The position numbers and the translations under genes were made by a program. This document shows positions 22,837 to 31,637 of a DNA stretch of 64,000 nt, piece by piece (within the stretch, counting starts at the first letter, position 1; every line of letters begins with the position of its first letter). Location: positions 310,001 through 374,000 of the forward strand of contig NZ_JAYLVL010000003.1 in the NCBI RefSeq assembly GCF_046156175.1, given 5' to 3'. Below the pieces are notes generated by a model that saw only the letters and a program-made list of their open reading frames with translations, made no database searches and had not been told where the DNA came from. This DNA is from Lacisediminihabitans sp046156175. Its GTDB lineage: Bacteria > Actinomycetota > Actinomycetes > Actinomycetales > Microbacteriaceae.

Positions 22837-24080
22837 GCCGCCACCCCCGCCAGAATCGACGCAAGGTCGAATCCGGCCGCGTCGAATTTGCCGCTGCGGC
22901 TCGGATAGCTTCCGGTGGCGGTGAGCACCCCGCGCTGCAGGGCGAAGATGAGGCTGGCCTCCACGATCGTGCCGCCGGTGACGACGCCACTCGGCGCGAG
23001 GATCTCGGTGATCCGTCGCTGGCCGTTACGGGCGAGTTCGCAGTGCACCACCATGTCGACGGATGCGGCGACCGTCGGCACCACGAAAGAGGAGTCGATG
23101 TTGCGCCCGGCCAACAGCGGCAGGGTGCAGAGCTTGGCGAGGGCATCCCGTGCGCTGTTGGCGTGGATCGAACACATGCCGGGGAGCCCGCTGTTGAGGG
23201 CGATGAGGAGGTCGAGCGACTCGGCCTCGCGCACCTCGCCGACGACGAGCCGGTCGGGGCGCATCCGCAAGGCCTCCTTGATGAGTCGGCGCAGGGTGAT
23301 CTCGCCGGTGCCCTCGAGGCTCGGTTGGCGGCACTGCATGCCGACGACATCCCGCGCCGCGAGGTCGAGTTCGAAGGTCTCCTCGACGGTGACGATGCGC
23401 TCGCCGGTGCGTGCCCCGGAAAGCAACGCGTTCAACAGGGTGGTCTTGCCGCTCTGCGTCGCGCCGGAGACCAGGATGTTCTGCCCGGAGAGCACACACA
23501 GGCGCAGGAATTCCGCCGCCTGGTGGCTGAGCGAGCCGAGGGCGACGAGCCGCTGCAGATCACGGATGCGCTGGGTGAACTTGCGGATATTGACGGCCCA
23601 GTGACGCCGGGTCACGTCCGGGATCACCACATGCAGCCGCGATCCGTCGGGCAACGAGGCGTCGACGAAGGGCGAGGAGAGGTCGACCCGCCGGCCCGTG
23701 GACTGCAGCATCCGCTCCACGAGGTCACGCACCTCGGTGTCCGAGAGCAGCACACTGGTGAGCTCCGGCACCCCGTTGCGGGCGATGAAGACCTTCGAGG
23801 GGCCGTTGATCCAGATCTCCTCTATCTCCGGATCGTCGAAGAACGGCTGCAGCACTCCGAAGCCGGTGATCGAGGCCACGATCTCGCGCGCGGCCTGGTG
23901 CTCGTCGTGCAACATCGGCAGGGAACCGCCGAGCGCCCGTTCGCTGTAGCGCCGCACCTCCTCTCGCACGTATCTGTCGACCAGCGCGCCCTGCCGGTCT
24001 CCCCCGAGATCCACTCCGTCGCGCCGCACGCGCTCTCGCACCTGTTCCGTGATGAGGGCGACGGCCGTGGACATCCCCAC
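22833..24080 (-). CDS. tadA: Pilus assembly / secretion ATPase TadA (CpaF)
   Basis: A 415-residue P-loop secretion ATPase of the CpaF/TadA family. Walker A is GATQSGKTT (near residue 205), followed by TVEETFELDL, a Walker B-type segment and the RMRPDRLVVGEVREAE motif with the secretion-ATPase histidine in SIHANSARDAL. It powers pilin polymerisation or retraction. It is the first gene of the tad operon; the CpaE/Ssd-like gene that often precedes it is missing here. Confidence 0.9.
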   Translation of the reverse strand: MGMSTAVALITEQVRERVRRDGVDLGGDRQGALVDRYVREEVRRYSERALGGSLPMLHDEHQAAREIVASITGFGVLQPFFDDPEIEEIWINGPSKVFIARNGVPELTSVLLSDTEVRDLVERMLQSTGRRVDLSSPFVDASLPDGSRLHVVIPDVTRRHWAVNIRKFTQRIRDLQRLVALGSLSHQAAEFLRLCVLSGQNILVSGATQSGKTTLLNALLSGARTGERIVTVEETFELDLAARDVVGMQCRQPSLEGTGEITLRRLIKEALRMRPDRLVVGEVREAESLDLLIALNSGLPGMCSIHANSARDALAKLCTLPLLAGRNIDSSFVVPTVAASVDMVVHCELARNGQRRITEILAPSGVVTGGTIVEASLIFALQRGVLTATGSYPSRSGKFDAAGFDLASILAGVAA

Positions 24081-24154
24081 ATCATCGATCGGCGGAGCGA
24101 ACCCGCGGGGAGGTTATCCACAGGCGACTGAGCGCGGCGCGCCCAGCCGGGCTC

Positions 24155-25576
24155 TCAGCGAAGCGACGTCGACCCGGTGCCGCCGATCCGGAACGACGCT
24201 CCCTTGTGCTCGACCGGCAGCCGGTCACCCCGGCCGTGCAGCTTCTGGCGCAGGGATCCTGGGACGTAGGCCTCCGGGTATGCCCCTCGTTCACGCAGCA
24301 CCGGGATGACGTGCTCCACGATGTCCTCGAAGGTTCCGGGGGTGATCGCGTAGGCGAGGTTGAAGCCGTCGACGTCGGTCTCCTCGACCCACTCCTGCAG
24401 CTGGTCGGCGATCTGCTCGCCCGAGCCCACGATGAACGGCCCCAGTCCACCGATGGCTCCGAGCCGGCCGATGTCGCTGACCGTGAACTCCTCGCCGTTC
24501 TCGGCGGATTCGGCGTAGTTGGCGATCACCGATTGGATGGCGTTGCTCTTGACATTGCCCACGGGCTCGTCGAGCTCGTATTGCGACAGGTCGATGCCCA
24601 TCCACCCGGACATGAACACGAGGGCTCCCTCATCACTCGCATACTGAAGGAAGTCCTCGTGCTTCGCCTTCGCCTTCTGCTCGGTGGAGTCGGTGATGAT
24701 CGTGAGCAGGGTATAGATCTTTGCGGAGTAGCGGTCCCGGCCGGCGGCTTCGAGCGCGTCGCGGATCTTCGCGACGGAGGTCTTGAGCACGGCTTTGGTG
24801 GGAGCGGCGACGAAGATGGCTTCGGCATTGCCCGCGGCGAACTGGATGCCCCGGCCCGAGGCCCCCGCCTGGTAGATCACCGGCGTGCGCTGCGTCGACG
24901 GCTCGGAGAGGTGGATGCCCGGCACCGTGAAGTTCTTGCCACTGTGTCGGATCTCGTGCACCTTCGACGGGTCGGTGAACACACCGGTCTCACGGTTACG
25001 CTGCACCGCGTCATCCTCCCAGGAGCCCTCCCAGAGCTTGTACAGCACTTCGAGGTATTCGTCGGCGACGTCATAGCGGTCGTCGTGCTCGAGCTGGTCG
25101 TCATGGCCCATGTTGCGCGCGGCGCTCGGCAGGTAGCCGGTGACCACGTTCCACCCCACCCGACCCTTGGTGAGGTGGTCGAGGGTCGACATGCGGCGGG
25201 CGAAGGGATAGGGGTGCTCGTAGGAGGTGCCGGCGGTGATGCCGAACCCGAGGTTCTCCGTCACGTGCGCCATCGCCGAGACGAGGAGAACCGGGTCGTT
25301 CACCGGCACCTGTGCGCCGTGTCGGATCGCCGCCTCGTTGGAACCGCCGTACACGTCGTACGTGCCGAGCACATCGGCGATGAAGACGCCGTCGAAGGTG
25401 CCTCGCTCGAGGAGTTTGGCGAGTTCGGTCCAGTAGTCGAGGTCTTTGTACCGCCACGCCTGATCGTCGGGGTGACGCCACATTCCCGAGGACTGGTGAG
25501 CGACGCAGTTCATGTCGAAGGCGTTGAAACGGATCTGGCGGGGCGAGGTCTGGTTGGGCATCCGGCCATGCTGCAC
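24155..25576 (-). CDS. FMN-dependent monooxygenase of the NtaA/SnaA/DszA (LLM) family
   Basis: A 473-residue protein with the family's opening IRFNAFDMNCVAHQSSGMWRHP, RVGWNVVTGYLPSAARNMG and the YQAGASGRGIQFAAGNAEAIFVAAP flavin-domain motif. These two-component oxygenases use FMNH2 supplied by a separate reductase to oxidise chelators, sulfones, sulfonates or N-heterocycles. The substrate is not deducible. It is a single gene in - orientation; no flavin reductase is adjacent. Confidence 0.84.
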   Translation of the reverse strand: MQHGRMPNQTSPRQIRFNAFDMNCVAHQSSGMWRHPDDQAWRYKDLDYWTELAKLLERGTFDGVFIADVLGTYDVYGGSNEAAIRHGAQVPVNDPVLLVSAMAHVTENLGFGITAGTSYEHPYPFARRMSTLDHLTKGRVGWNVVTGYLPSAARNMGHDDQLEHDDRYDVADEYLEVLYKLWEGSWEDDAVQRNRETGVFTDPSKVHEIRHSGKNFTVPGIHLSEPSTQRTPVIYQAGASGRGIQFAAGNAEAIFVAAPTKAVLKTSVAKIRDALEAAGRDRYSAKIYTLLTIITDSTEQKAKAKHEDFLQYASDEGALVFMSGWMGIDLSQYELDEPVGNVKSNAIQSVIANYAESAENGEEFTVSDIGRLGAIGGLGPFIVGSGEQIADQLQEWVEETDVDGFNLAYAITPGTFEDIVEHVIPVLRERGAYPEAYVPGSLRQKLHGRGDRLPVEHKGASFRIGGTGSTSLR

Positions 25577-25711
25577 GGTTCACTCAGGCACGGGCAAGCG
25601 AGTCGGACGCATGGCGACACAGTCGGAAATCTGCCGTAGTGAAGTTATGGGTAACCCTCACGCTGTGCCGCACCTGCCCCGCTGGGGTGGCCGCGGGAGT
25701 AGCGTTCCCCC
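25577..25711. promoter_or_regulatory. Divergent promoter region, monooxygenase / methyltransferase
   Basis: A 135-bp gap between divergent genes. It should carry both promoters. No operator-like inverted repeat or riboswitch is evident. Confidence 0.3.
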
Positions 25712-26476
25712 ATGAGTTTCGATGTCTCGGCGGCCGCCTACGGCCGATTCATGGGCCAGTACTCCGAGCCGCTCGCCCCGCTCTTCGCCGACTGGTCGCA
25801 GCTGCAGCCGGGCCACCGCGCCCTCGACGTGGGCTGCGGCACCGGCGCGCTCACCGAGCAACTGGCGCGGCGCCTCGGCGCGGGGGCCGTCGCCGCGGTC
25901 GACCCGTCGCCCTCCTTCGTGGAGGCGACGACGCGGCGCGTTCCGGGGCTCGATGTCCGACTCGCCGGAGCGGAGCAGCTGCCGTTCGGAGACGGGGAGT
26001 TCGATGTGGCCCTCGCCCAACTTGTGGTGCACTTCATGACGGATCCCGTGGCTGGGCTGCGCGAGATGGCTCGCGTCACGCGGCCCGGCGGTCTCGTCAC
26101 GGCCTGCGTCTGGGACCACGCGGGCGATCGCGGCCCGCTCGCCACCTTTTGGAGAGCCGTTCACGACCTCGACCCCGAGGCTCCCGGCGAAGCCGCCCTG
26201 GCCGGCACGCGAGAGGGTCACCTCGCGGAGCTCTTCGGCATCGCCGGCCTGCACGACGTCGAATCGTCGACCCTCACCGTGACCCGGCGCTTCGCATCCT
26301 TCGACGAGTGGTGGCAGCCGTACACCCTGGGCGTCGGGCCTGCCGGAGCATATGTCAGCGGACTGACGGAGGAGGGCCGCGAAGCGCTCAGGCTCCGGTG
26401 CGCGAAGTCCGTTCCGACCGCCCCATTCGAGGTGTCGGCGATGGCGTGGTGTGCGCGGGGCGTCGTACCGGCGTGA
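25712..26476 (+). CDS. Class I SAM-dependent methyltransferase
   Basis: A 254-residue methyltransferase with motif I LDVGCGTGALTEQLARRLG, acidic residue in AVDPSPSFVEAT, and motif AEQLPFGDGEFDVALAQLVVHFM, the Methyltransf_11 pattern. A preceding MGQYSEPLA segment is typical of small-molecule methyltransferases. The gene is alone between two unrelated operons, so the acceptor is unknown. Confidence 0.82.
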   Translation: MSFDVSAAAYGRFMGQYSEPLAPLFADWSQLQPGHRALDVGCGTGALTEQLARRLGAGAVAAVDPSPSFVEATTRRVPGLDVRLAGAEQLPFGDGEFDVALAQLVVHFMTDPVAGLREMARVTRPGGLVTACVWDHAGDRGPLATFWRAVHDLDPEAPGEAALAGTREGHLAELFGIAGLHDVESSTLTVTRRFASFDEWWQPYTLGVGPAGAYVSGLTEEGREALRLRCAKSVPTAPFEVSAMAWCARGVVPA

Positions 26477-26488
26477 ACGGCATGCCGG

Positions 26489-28552
26489 TCATCGGATCGA
26501 CAGGTAGGGAGCCAGCGCGGCATCGAGAGCCGGAGCCAGAAGGCGGCTGAAGGTCGCGGTCATGTGATGCTCGTCGGAATAGACCAGCGTCGAGCCGATG
26601 ATGGGCGCGCAGGTCGTCGGCGAACAGAAGTAGTTCGAGAGATCGACGAACCCGCTGCCCGTGCGGGCAGCGACGGTGCTCTGCGCCGAGCTGATGGCGG
26701 TGCTGAAGGCGGCCTCCCGAGGGGTGCTGCACTTCGAGGCGTCAGCGAGGTGCGCCGACAGACAGTCGGGCGGCGAGGCGGGGAACTGTGGAGTATCGGC
26801 GATCGTGATGACGCGGGAGGCGGCGGGCAGCCGCTCCATCGTGCTCGTGGCGGCGCGTTCCCAATCCGCTTGCACGGCTCCGTCGTTGCTGGGCGAGGTC
26901 GGTCCCAGATGATTCGTCAGCACAATGACATCCGGCTTCTCGGAGGAGAGCCGGGCCACAACATTCTTCCGCCATTGTGTGCACGAGCGGTTCGCCGGGT
27001 CATCCCACAGGTCGTCCCTCTCTTCGGAGCGGCACCCCGACTTCGTATAGGTCTCGAGGCGGATGCCCCTCGTGCGGGCCACCTCGTCGAGAGCTGAGGC
27101 CCATCGCCCGGCGTGGGAATCGCCGAACAGCACCATGACGACGGGCGAGCCGCGTGCGCCGAAGGTGCAGCGCAGTGGAGCCGACTCTGCCAGCGTCTGC
27201 TGGCATCCGCGTTCGTAGAGTGCACCGGTGTCGGCCGCGGAACCGGCGAGCGTGGGGGCGAGGTCCCTCGGAACGAAGTCCGTGGCGGCCGGCGGAGCGG
27301 TGATGACTGTTGGTCCGGCCGTGCGGTTCGAATGCAGCGGATTGCTCTCGACCAGCGGCACCGTTGCGAGGAGTGCGACCGCGATCACGGTCGGAATCGC
27401 TACCGCCAGCAGCGGGGTCGATCGGGCCGAGCTGCCCCGTGCGAGCCGCAGCGGCGACTCGACTCCCGCGTACAGGACGGCTGCGAGCGGCACCGCCGCG
27501 AGGGCGAGCGCGACGCCGAGCCACACGGGAAGGGGGGTGGCGAGGCCAAGGCGCTCGTGCACGACGACGAGCAGAGGCCAGTGGACGAGGTAGAGGGAAA
27601 AGGAGATGCGGCCGAGGTACTGCAGCGGAGGAATGGCTAGCAGCCGATCCACGGACTGGCCGGCTGCGGCTCCCGCCGATCCCGCGAGAATGACCACAGC
27701 GGTGCCGAGGACGGGCACGAGAGTAGCGACCCCGGGATACGCGGTCTCGGTGCCCAGGAGGAGCGCACCGCCGATCGTCGCGGCGAGGCCGATCCAGCTG
27801 CCCGCCGCGGCGAGGACCGCGGCGGTCCCCGGAGCGAGCCAGCTGGCGAGTCGTCGGGCGAGGGGCACGAGAAGCACGACCACCCCTCCGACGGCGAGCT
27901 CCCACGCCCGCGTCGGAAGAGAGAAGAACGCGACCGGCTGCGCGACGTCGGAAAGGAGAAGGCAGACGGAGAAGGAGAGCGCAGCGAGCACGGCGACCGC
28001 GACCCCGAGCATCCGCTTCGAGCGTCGGACCAACAGGAACAGCCCGAGCAGCAGAAGCGGCCAGAACAGGTAGAACTGCTCCTCGACCCCGAGGGACCAG
28101 TAGTGCTGGAAGGGGGACGGCGCGCTGCCAGAGAGATAGTCGGTCTGATCGATCGCGAAGCGCACATTAGGCACCCACAGGGCGGTCGCCGCAGCATCTT
28201 TCAGGATTTCGGGCAGTCGGAGCGGTGGCACGAGAGCGAGGCAGGCCACGACGGTGAGCACGAGCACCGCGAGCGCGGCGGGAAGGATGCGCCGGGCTCG
28301 GCGCACATAGAACCGGCCGAGCCGGATGCGTCCGTGCCTCTCGAGCTCGGTGAGGAGGTGGCCCGTGATGAGGTAGCCGGAGATCACGAAGAATACGTCC
28401 ACGCCGATGAATCCGCCACCGAGACCGGGCACGCCGGCGTGGCCGAGCACCACGAGCGCCACCGCGACGGCACGAAGGCCCTGGATGTCGCTGCGAAAGC
28501 CGGTCGAGACCGTGGGACTCGGACGCGTGCCGAGCGCGGTGACCGCCGTCAT
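26489..28552 (-). CDS. OafA/YrhL-type acyltransferase fused to an SGNH domain
   Basis: A 687-residue protein: residues 1-380 are an acyltransferase-3 membrane domain with about ten helices (FRSDIQGLRAVAVALVVLGHAG opening; catalytic VFFVISGYLITG), followed by a C-terminal SGNH esterase/transferase domain with the catalytic serine in GDSHAGRW near residue 512 and a DEHHMT (Asp/His) motif near the end. Such proteins O-acetylate cell-surface polysaccharides or peptidoglycan (OatA-like). The ATG at 28552 overlaps the upstream gene, so it belongs to the nonulosonic acid operon and may decorate that sugar. Confidence 0.85.
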   Translation of the reverse strand: MTAVTALGTRPSPTVSTGFRSDIQGLRAVAVALVVLGHAGVPGLGGGFIGVDVFFVISGYLITGHLLTELERHGRIRLGRFYVRRARRILPAALAVLVLTVVACLALVPPLRLPEILKDAAATALWVPNVRFAIDQTDYLSGSAPSPFQHYWSLGVEEQFYLFWPLLLLGLFLLVRRSKRMLGVAVAVLAALSFSVCLLLSDVAQPVAFFSLPTRAWELAVGGVVVLLVPLARRLASWLAPGTAAVLAAAGSWIGLAATIGGALLLGTETAYPGVATLVPVLGTAVVILAGSAGAAAGQSVDRLLAIPPLQYLGRISFSLYLVHWPLLVVVHERLGLATPLPVWLGVALALAAVPLAAVLYAGVESPLRLARGSSARSTPLLAVAIPTVIAVALLATVPLVESNPLHSNRTAGPTVITAPPAATDFVPRDLAPTLAGSAADTGALYERGCQQTLAESAPLRCTFGARGSPVVMVLFGDSHAGRWASALDEVARTRGIRLETYTKSGCRSEERDDLWDDPANRSCTQWRKNVVARLSSEKPDVIVLTNHLGPTSPSNDGAVQADWERAATSTMERLPAASRVITIADTPQFPASPPDCLSAHLADASKCSTPREAAFSTAISSAQSTVAARTGSGFVDLSNYFCSPTTCAPIIGSTLVYSDEHHMTATFSRLLAPALDAALAPYLSIR

Positions 28553-29898
28553 TGCTCCCCGACGGTCTCCGCATTCGCAAGCCGAGCGCGAGCGCGACGA
28601 CGGCGCACGCCGCGAATGACCATGAGTGCGTACCGCACCGGAGTGCCCAGCGCGAGGGCGACCATGCCGCTCCACGACCGGTCGAACCGGCCGAGGGCGC
28701 GCTTGCGGTCCCAGGCCCGGCGAAGCACTCCCCCGAAGGCGCCGTGCCGCAGCGGTTTGAGGGGGAAGTCCCCGGTCGCGCGAATGGCGACCAGCTCGTC
28801 GACCCGGCGCAGCCAGTCGTTCTTGTCTGCACCGTGGAAATAGTTGTCGTCGAGCCAGGCCGCCTCGGGGTGCCGGAATCGCCCTTCCACCAGATCGCCG
28901 CAGTTGCCGAGGAGCCCACTGCCTTCGAAGACGGTGTTGATGAGCTCGGCGCTCACTCCGAAATCGTTGACGATGATCACCGGGATGGAGAGGGCGATCG
29001 CTTCGATCGCAGCCGTCGAGCTCACCGTGACCAGCCCGGCCGCGCCGGCGAGGTGGTCGGACATGGCGCCACCGGCCACCACGAGGTTGTGCGGTGCGCG
29101 CGGCTGGAGCTCGTCCATGAGGTCGGCGTAGTCGTAGCGTTCCGCGTGCGTCTGCTGCTCGCCGCGAGCGGCGCGCACCTTGACGACGACACGCAGATAC
29201 GGGTGGCGCCGCGCCGACTCGGCCAGCCAGCCCAGCAGGGCCAGCCGATCCGCCTTCTCGGCCGGCACCTTCGCCTGCGTTGCGAAGATCACCTCGCCGT
29301 TCTGGTTGCGGCCCTGGGTCTTCTGCGGCAGAGCCTGTCGCGGCAGGAACGGCAGCGTGGCGAGCCCGAAGGGCATGTCGATGCCCATTCGTTCGGCCAG
29401 AGCCTCGAACTCGCGAACCTCACGGCGGGAATGCAGCACGAAGAAGTCGACCTGGGCGCGGTGCGAGATAGCCCTCTTGGTCGCCGGAATGGAGATGCCG
29501 GGCAGCCCGCTCACGATCACGGGGCGCACGTCCGAGGCACCGACGATCGCGCGCACCACCACCTTGACGAGAGGTCCGCGCACCGACAGGAGCACGACAT
29601 CCGGCTTGAGCGTGGCGATGCGAACAGCGAGGGCTGAGAGGTCGAGGATCGGCGGCGCGTCGATCGACTCCGAGGTACCGTTGAGCGCCGCGGCGAGCTG
29701 TTCACCGCTCGGCATGACCGGGCTCGCGAGCACGATCAGCGAACGCTGCCAGTCGTCCGGCACCTGACCGAGCAGCGTGGCGCCCCACTTGACGTAGGAG
29801 TCGGAGTCCGCGATGGCGAGGACGGTGACTCCTGCCGTCGACACAGGCTCCGCTGCCTGTTCGGCGGCACCGGATAGTTCAGAGTGGGTGATCGTCAT
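28549..29898 (-). CDS. Putative glycosyltransferase (DUF6716-like)
   Basis: A 449-residue soluble protein with two Rossmann-like halves: an N-terminal part opening VLAIADSDSYVKWGATLLG and a C-terminal part with LVTVSSTAAIEAIALSIPVIIVNDFG, a nucleotide-sugar-type segment. I associate this layout with a putative glycosyltransferase family (DUF6716) found beside sialic-acid-synthase genes. Position between neuB and the acyltransferase suggests it transfers the nonulosonic acid to a surface polymer. Function is inferred, and the family itself is uncharacterised as far as I know. Confidence 0.68.
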   Translation of the reverse strand: MTITHSELSGAAEQAAEPVSTAGVTVLAIADSDSYVKWGATLLGQVPDDWQRSLIVLASPVMPSGEQLAAALNGTSESIDAPPILDLSALAVRIATLKPDVVLLSVRGPLVKVVVRAIVGASDVRPVIVSGLPGISIPATKRAISHRAQVDFFVLHSRREVREFEALAERMGIDMPFGLATLPFLPRQALPQKTQGRNQNGEVIFATQAKVPAEKADRLALLGWLAESARRHPYLRVVVKVRAARGEQQTHAERYDYADLMDELQPRAPHNLVVAGGAMSDHLAGAAGLVTVSSTAAIEAIALSIPVIIVNDFGVSAELINTVFEGSGLLGNCGDLVEGRFRHPEAAWLDDNYFHGADKNDWLRRVDELVAIRATGDFPLKPLRHGAFGGVLRRAWDRKRALGRFDRSWSGMVALALGTPVRYALMVIRGVRRRRARARLANAETVGEQ

Positions 29899-29909
29899 GC
29901 CCGGAGGGA

Positions 29910-30782
29910 TCAGGCAGAGACGCGGCGGAGCTTCGCCAACGGGGCGAGCTCCCCCGGGAAGACGCGCTTCACACCATCACCCATGGCCTCACCGATCACC
30001 CGGATGTCGCGCACGAGGTGCTCGAAACCCTGCGGCTCGAGCGACGCGGCGTGGTCGGAGCCCCACATCGTGCGGTCGAGGGTGATGTGGCGCTCGACCG
30101 CCACAGCGCCGAGAGCGACCGCGGCGATGGAGATCTGCAGGCCGCGCTCGTGACCGGAGTAGCCGATCGGCACCCCGGGGTAGCGCTTCTGCAGGGTGGT
30201 GATGGTGCGGAGGTTCGCCTCTTCTGCGGGAAGCGGGTAGGTCGAGGTGGCGTGCAGGATCACCAGGTTGCCGGTGCCGAGCACCTCGACCGCGCGGTCG
30301 ATCTGCTCGAGCGTTGACATGCCGGTGGAGAGGATGATCGGCTTGCCGGTCGCGGCGAGCGCCTGGAGCATCCCGATGTCGGTGACCGACGCGGAGGCGA
30401 CCTTGTGCGCGACAACGTTGAGGTCTTCGAGGAAGTCGACCGAGGGCTCGTCCCACGGCGAGGCGAACCAGTCGAGTCCGCGCAGCGTCGCGTAGTCGCC
30501 GATCTCGATGTACTGCTCGCGGCTGAACTCCACCCGGTAGCGGTATTCCAGGTAGGTCATCATGCCCCAGGGAGTGTCCCGCGGGGTGTTCTTCATGTGC
30601 TCCGGCGTGGAGATCTCCGGCGTGCGCTTTTGGAACTTCACGGCCTGGGCGCCGGCATCCGCCGCCACGTCGATGAGCTGGATCGCCGTTTCGACGCTGC
30701 CATTGTGGTTGAGGCCGATCTCCGCGATCACATAGACCGGTGAGCCGGTGCCGATCTTCGAGGTGCCGATGTTGACTGTCAT
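29910..30782 (-). CDS. neuB: N-acetylneuraminate-synthase-family protein (NeuB-like) without SAF domain
   Basis: A 290-residue TIM-barrel synthase with the family motifs VYVIAEIGLNHNGS, AVKFQKRTPE, KVASASVTDIGMLQ, ILSTGMST and GYSGHERG. Full NeuB/NeuB-like enzymes are about 340-350 residues, with a C-terminal antifreeze-like (SAF) domain; this protein ends at the barrel, so that domain is absent. It would condense PEP with an N-acylated sugar to form a nine-carbon nonulosonic acid. The start overlaps the neuA stop (ATGA). Sugar precursor genes such as a 2-epimerase are not seen. Confidence 0.85.
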   Translation of the reverse strand: MTVNIGTSKIGTGSPVYVIAEIGLNHNGSVETAIQLIDVAADAGAQAVKFQKRTPEISTPEHMKNTPRDTPWGMMTYLEYRYRVEFSREQYIEIGDYATLRGLDWFASPWDEPSVDFLEDLNVVAHKVASASVTDIGMLQALAATGKPIILSTGMSTLEQIDRAVEVLGTGNLVILHATSTYPLPAEEANLRTITTLQKRYPGVPIGYSGHERGLQISIAAVALGAVAVERHITLDRTMWGSDHAASLEPQGFEHLVRDIRVIGEAMGDGVKRVFPGELAPLAKLRRVSA

Positions 30783-31495
30783 GAGTGCTCCAATTGTGGG
30801 GAGTGGGACGGATGCGGCATGGGGGTGGTGTCGACGAGGGGGGCGATCGCGTTGGCGAGCATCAGCTCATCGACGGTGTCGATTTCGATGCCGGTGCGCT
30901 CATCCACGATGGCGACACCGACCCGGCCGAAGAAGCGGAACCGGGCACGGCTGAATCCCGCCGCTCGCATCACGTAGAAGCCGCCGGTCTCTTGGAAGTG
31001 CGGTTCACGATCCTGACGCCGGGGCCGCGCCGACGGGTCATGGTTGACGCCCGTCGCGCGCCCCTCGCCGTCGAGCTGCCAGAGAAAGGCGAAGGTCTCG
31101 ACGCCGGAGAAGACCACGTCTTCCTGGCCGCTCCGCACCCGCTCGATGGCTTCGCAGAGGGCCGCCGAATCGATGAACGGCGAGGTGGGCTGCAGGAAGA
31201 CGACGATCTCGGCGGCCGGTTCGATGTGCTCGAGCGCGTGCAGTACCGCCGACTCCGAGGTGGCCCGGTCTCCGGAGAGGTGGGCCGGACGGTCAACGAC
31301 CTCCGCGCCGGCAGCGTGGGAGGCATCCGCGATGGCGAGATCGTCCGTCGTGACGACGATCCGGTCGATCAGTCCGCACGAGCGCGCAGCCTCGATCGCA
31401 CGCACCACGAGCGGAATGCCCGCGACAGTACGCAGATTCTTGCCGGGGATGCCCTTCGAGCCGCCCCTGGCGGGAATGACTGCGACGATGCTCAT
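30779..31495 (-). CDS. neuA: CMP-N-acetylneuraminic-acid synthetase (acylneuraminate cytidylyltransferase)
   Basis: A 238-residue nucleotidyltransferase starting at ATG 31495, with the defining opening SIVAVIPARGGSKGIPGKNLR, TTDDLAIADAS, LQPTSPFI and IEIDTVDELMLA. It activates the nonulosonic acid made by the downstream synthase as a CMP-sugar. A longer frame to 31933 would run over a divergent gene and is rejected. First gene of a four-gene operon (neuA-neuB-glycosyltransferase-acyltransferase). Confidence 0.9.
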   Translation of the reverse strand: MSIVAVIPARGGSKGIPGKNLRTVAGIPLVVRAIEAARSCGLIDRIVVTTDDLAIADASHAAGAEVVDRPAHLSGDRATSESAVLHALEHIEPAAEIVVFLQPTSPFIDSAALCEAIERVRSGQEDVVFSGVETFAFLWQLDGEGRATGVNHDPSARPRRQDREPHFQETGGFYVMRAAGFSRARFRFFGRVGVAIVDERTGIEIDTVDELMLANAIAPLVDTTPMPHPSHSPQLEHS

Positions 31496-31637
31496 CAGTT
31501 TCTCCGCTCTTCGAATCTCTCGTTCTTGCGAGACTAGGAAGGCGAAGCGGACTCCAGTTGGCCACCGGATGAACGGCGGGCGACGGTGCGGTTGCGGATT
31601 GTCCCTACACTCGAAATGAACGAGGAAGGCACGGTCG
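31496..31637. promoter_or_regulatory. Divergent promoter region, neuA operon / MFS gene
   Basis: A 142-bp gap between the leftward nonulosonic-acid operon and a rightward MFS gene. It must drive both; no box or operator could be assigned with confidence. Confidence 0.3.

Noticed and set aside
24206..25639. A 477-codon open frame on the + strand over the flavin monooxygenase
   Set aside because: Antisense shadow rich in Val/Gly/Arg/His/Asp with no recognisable motif.
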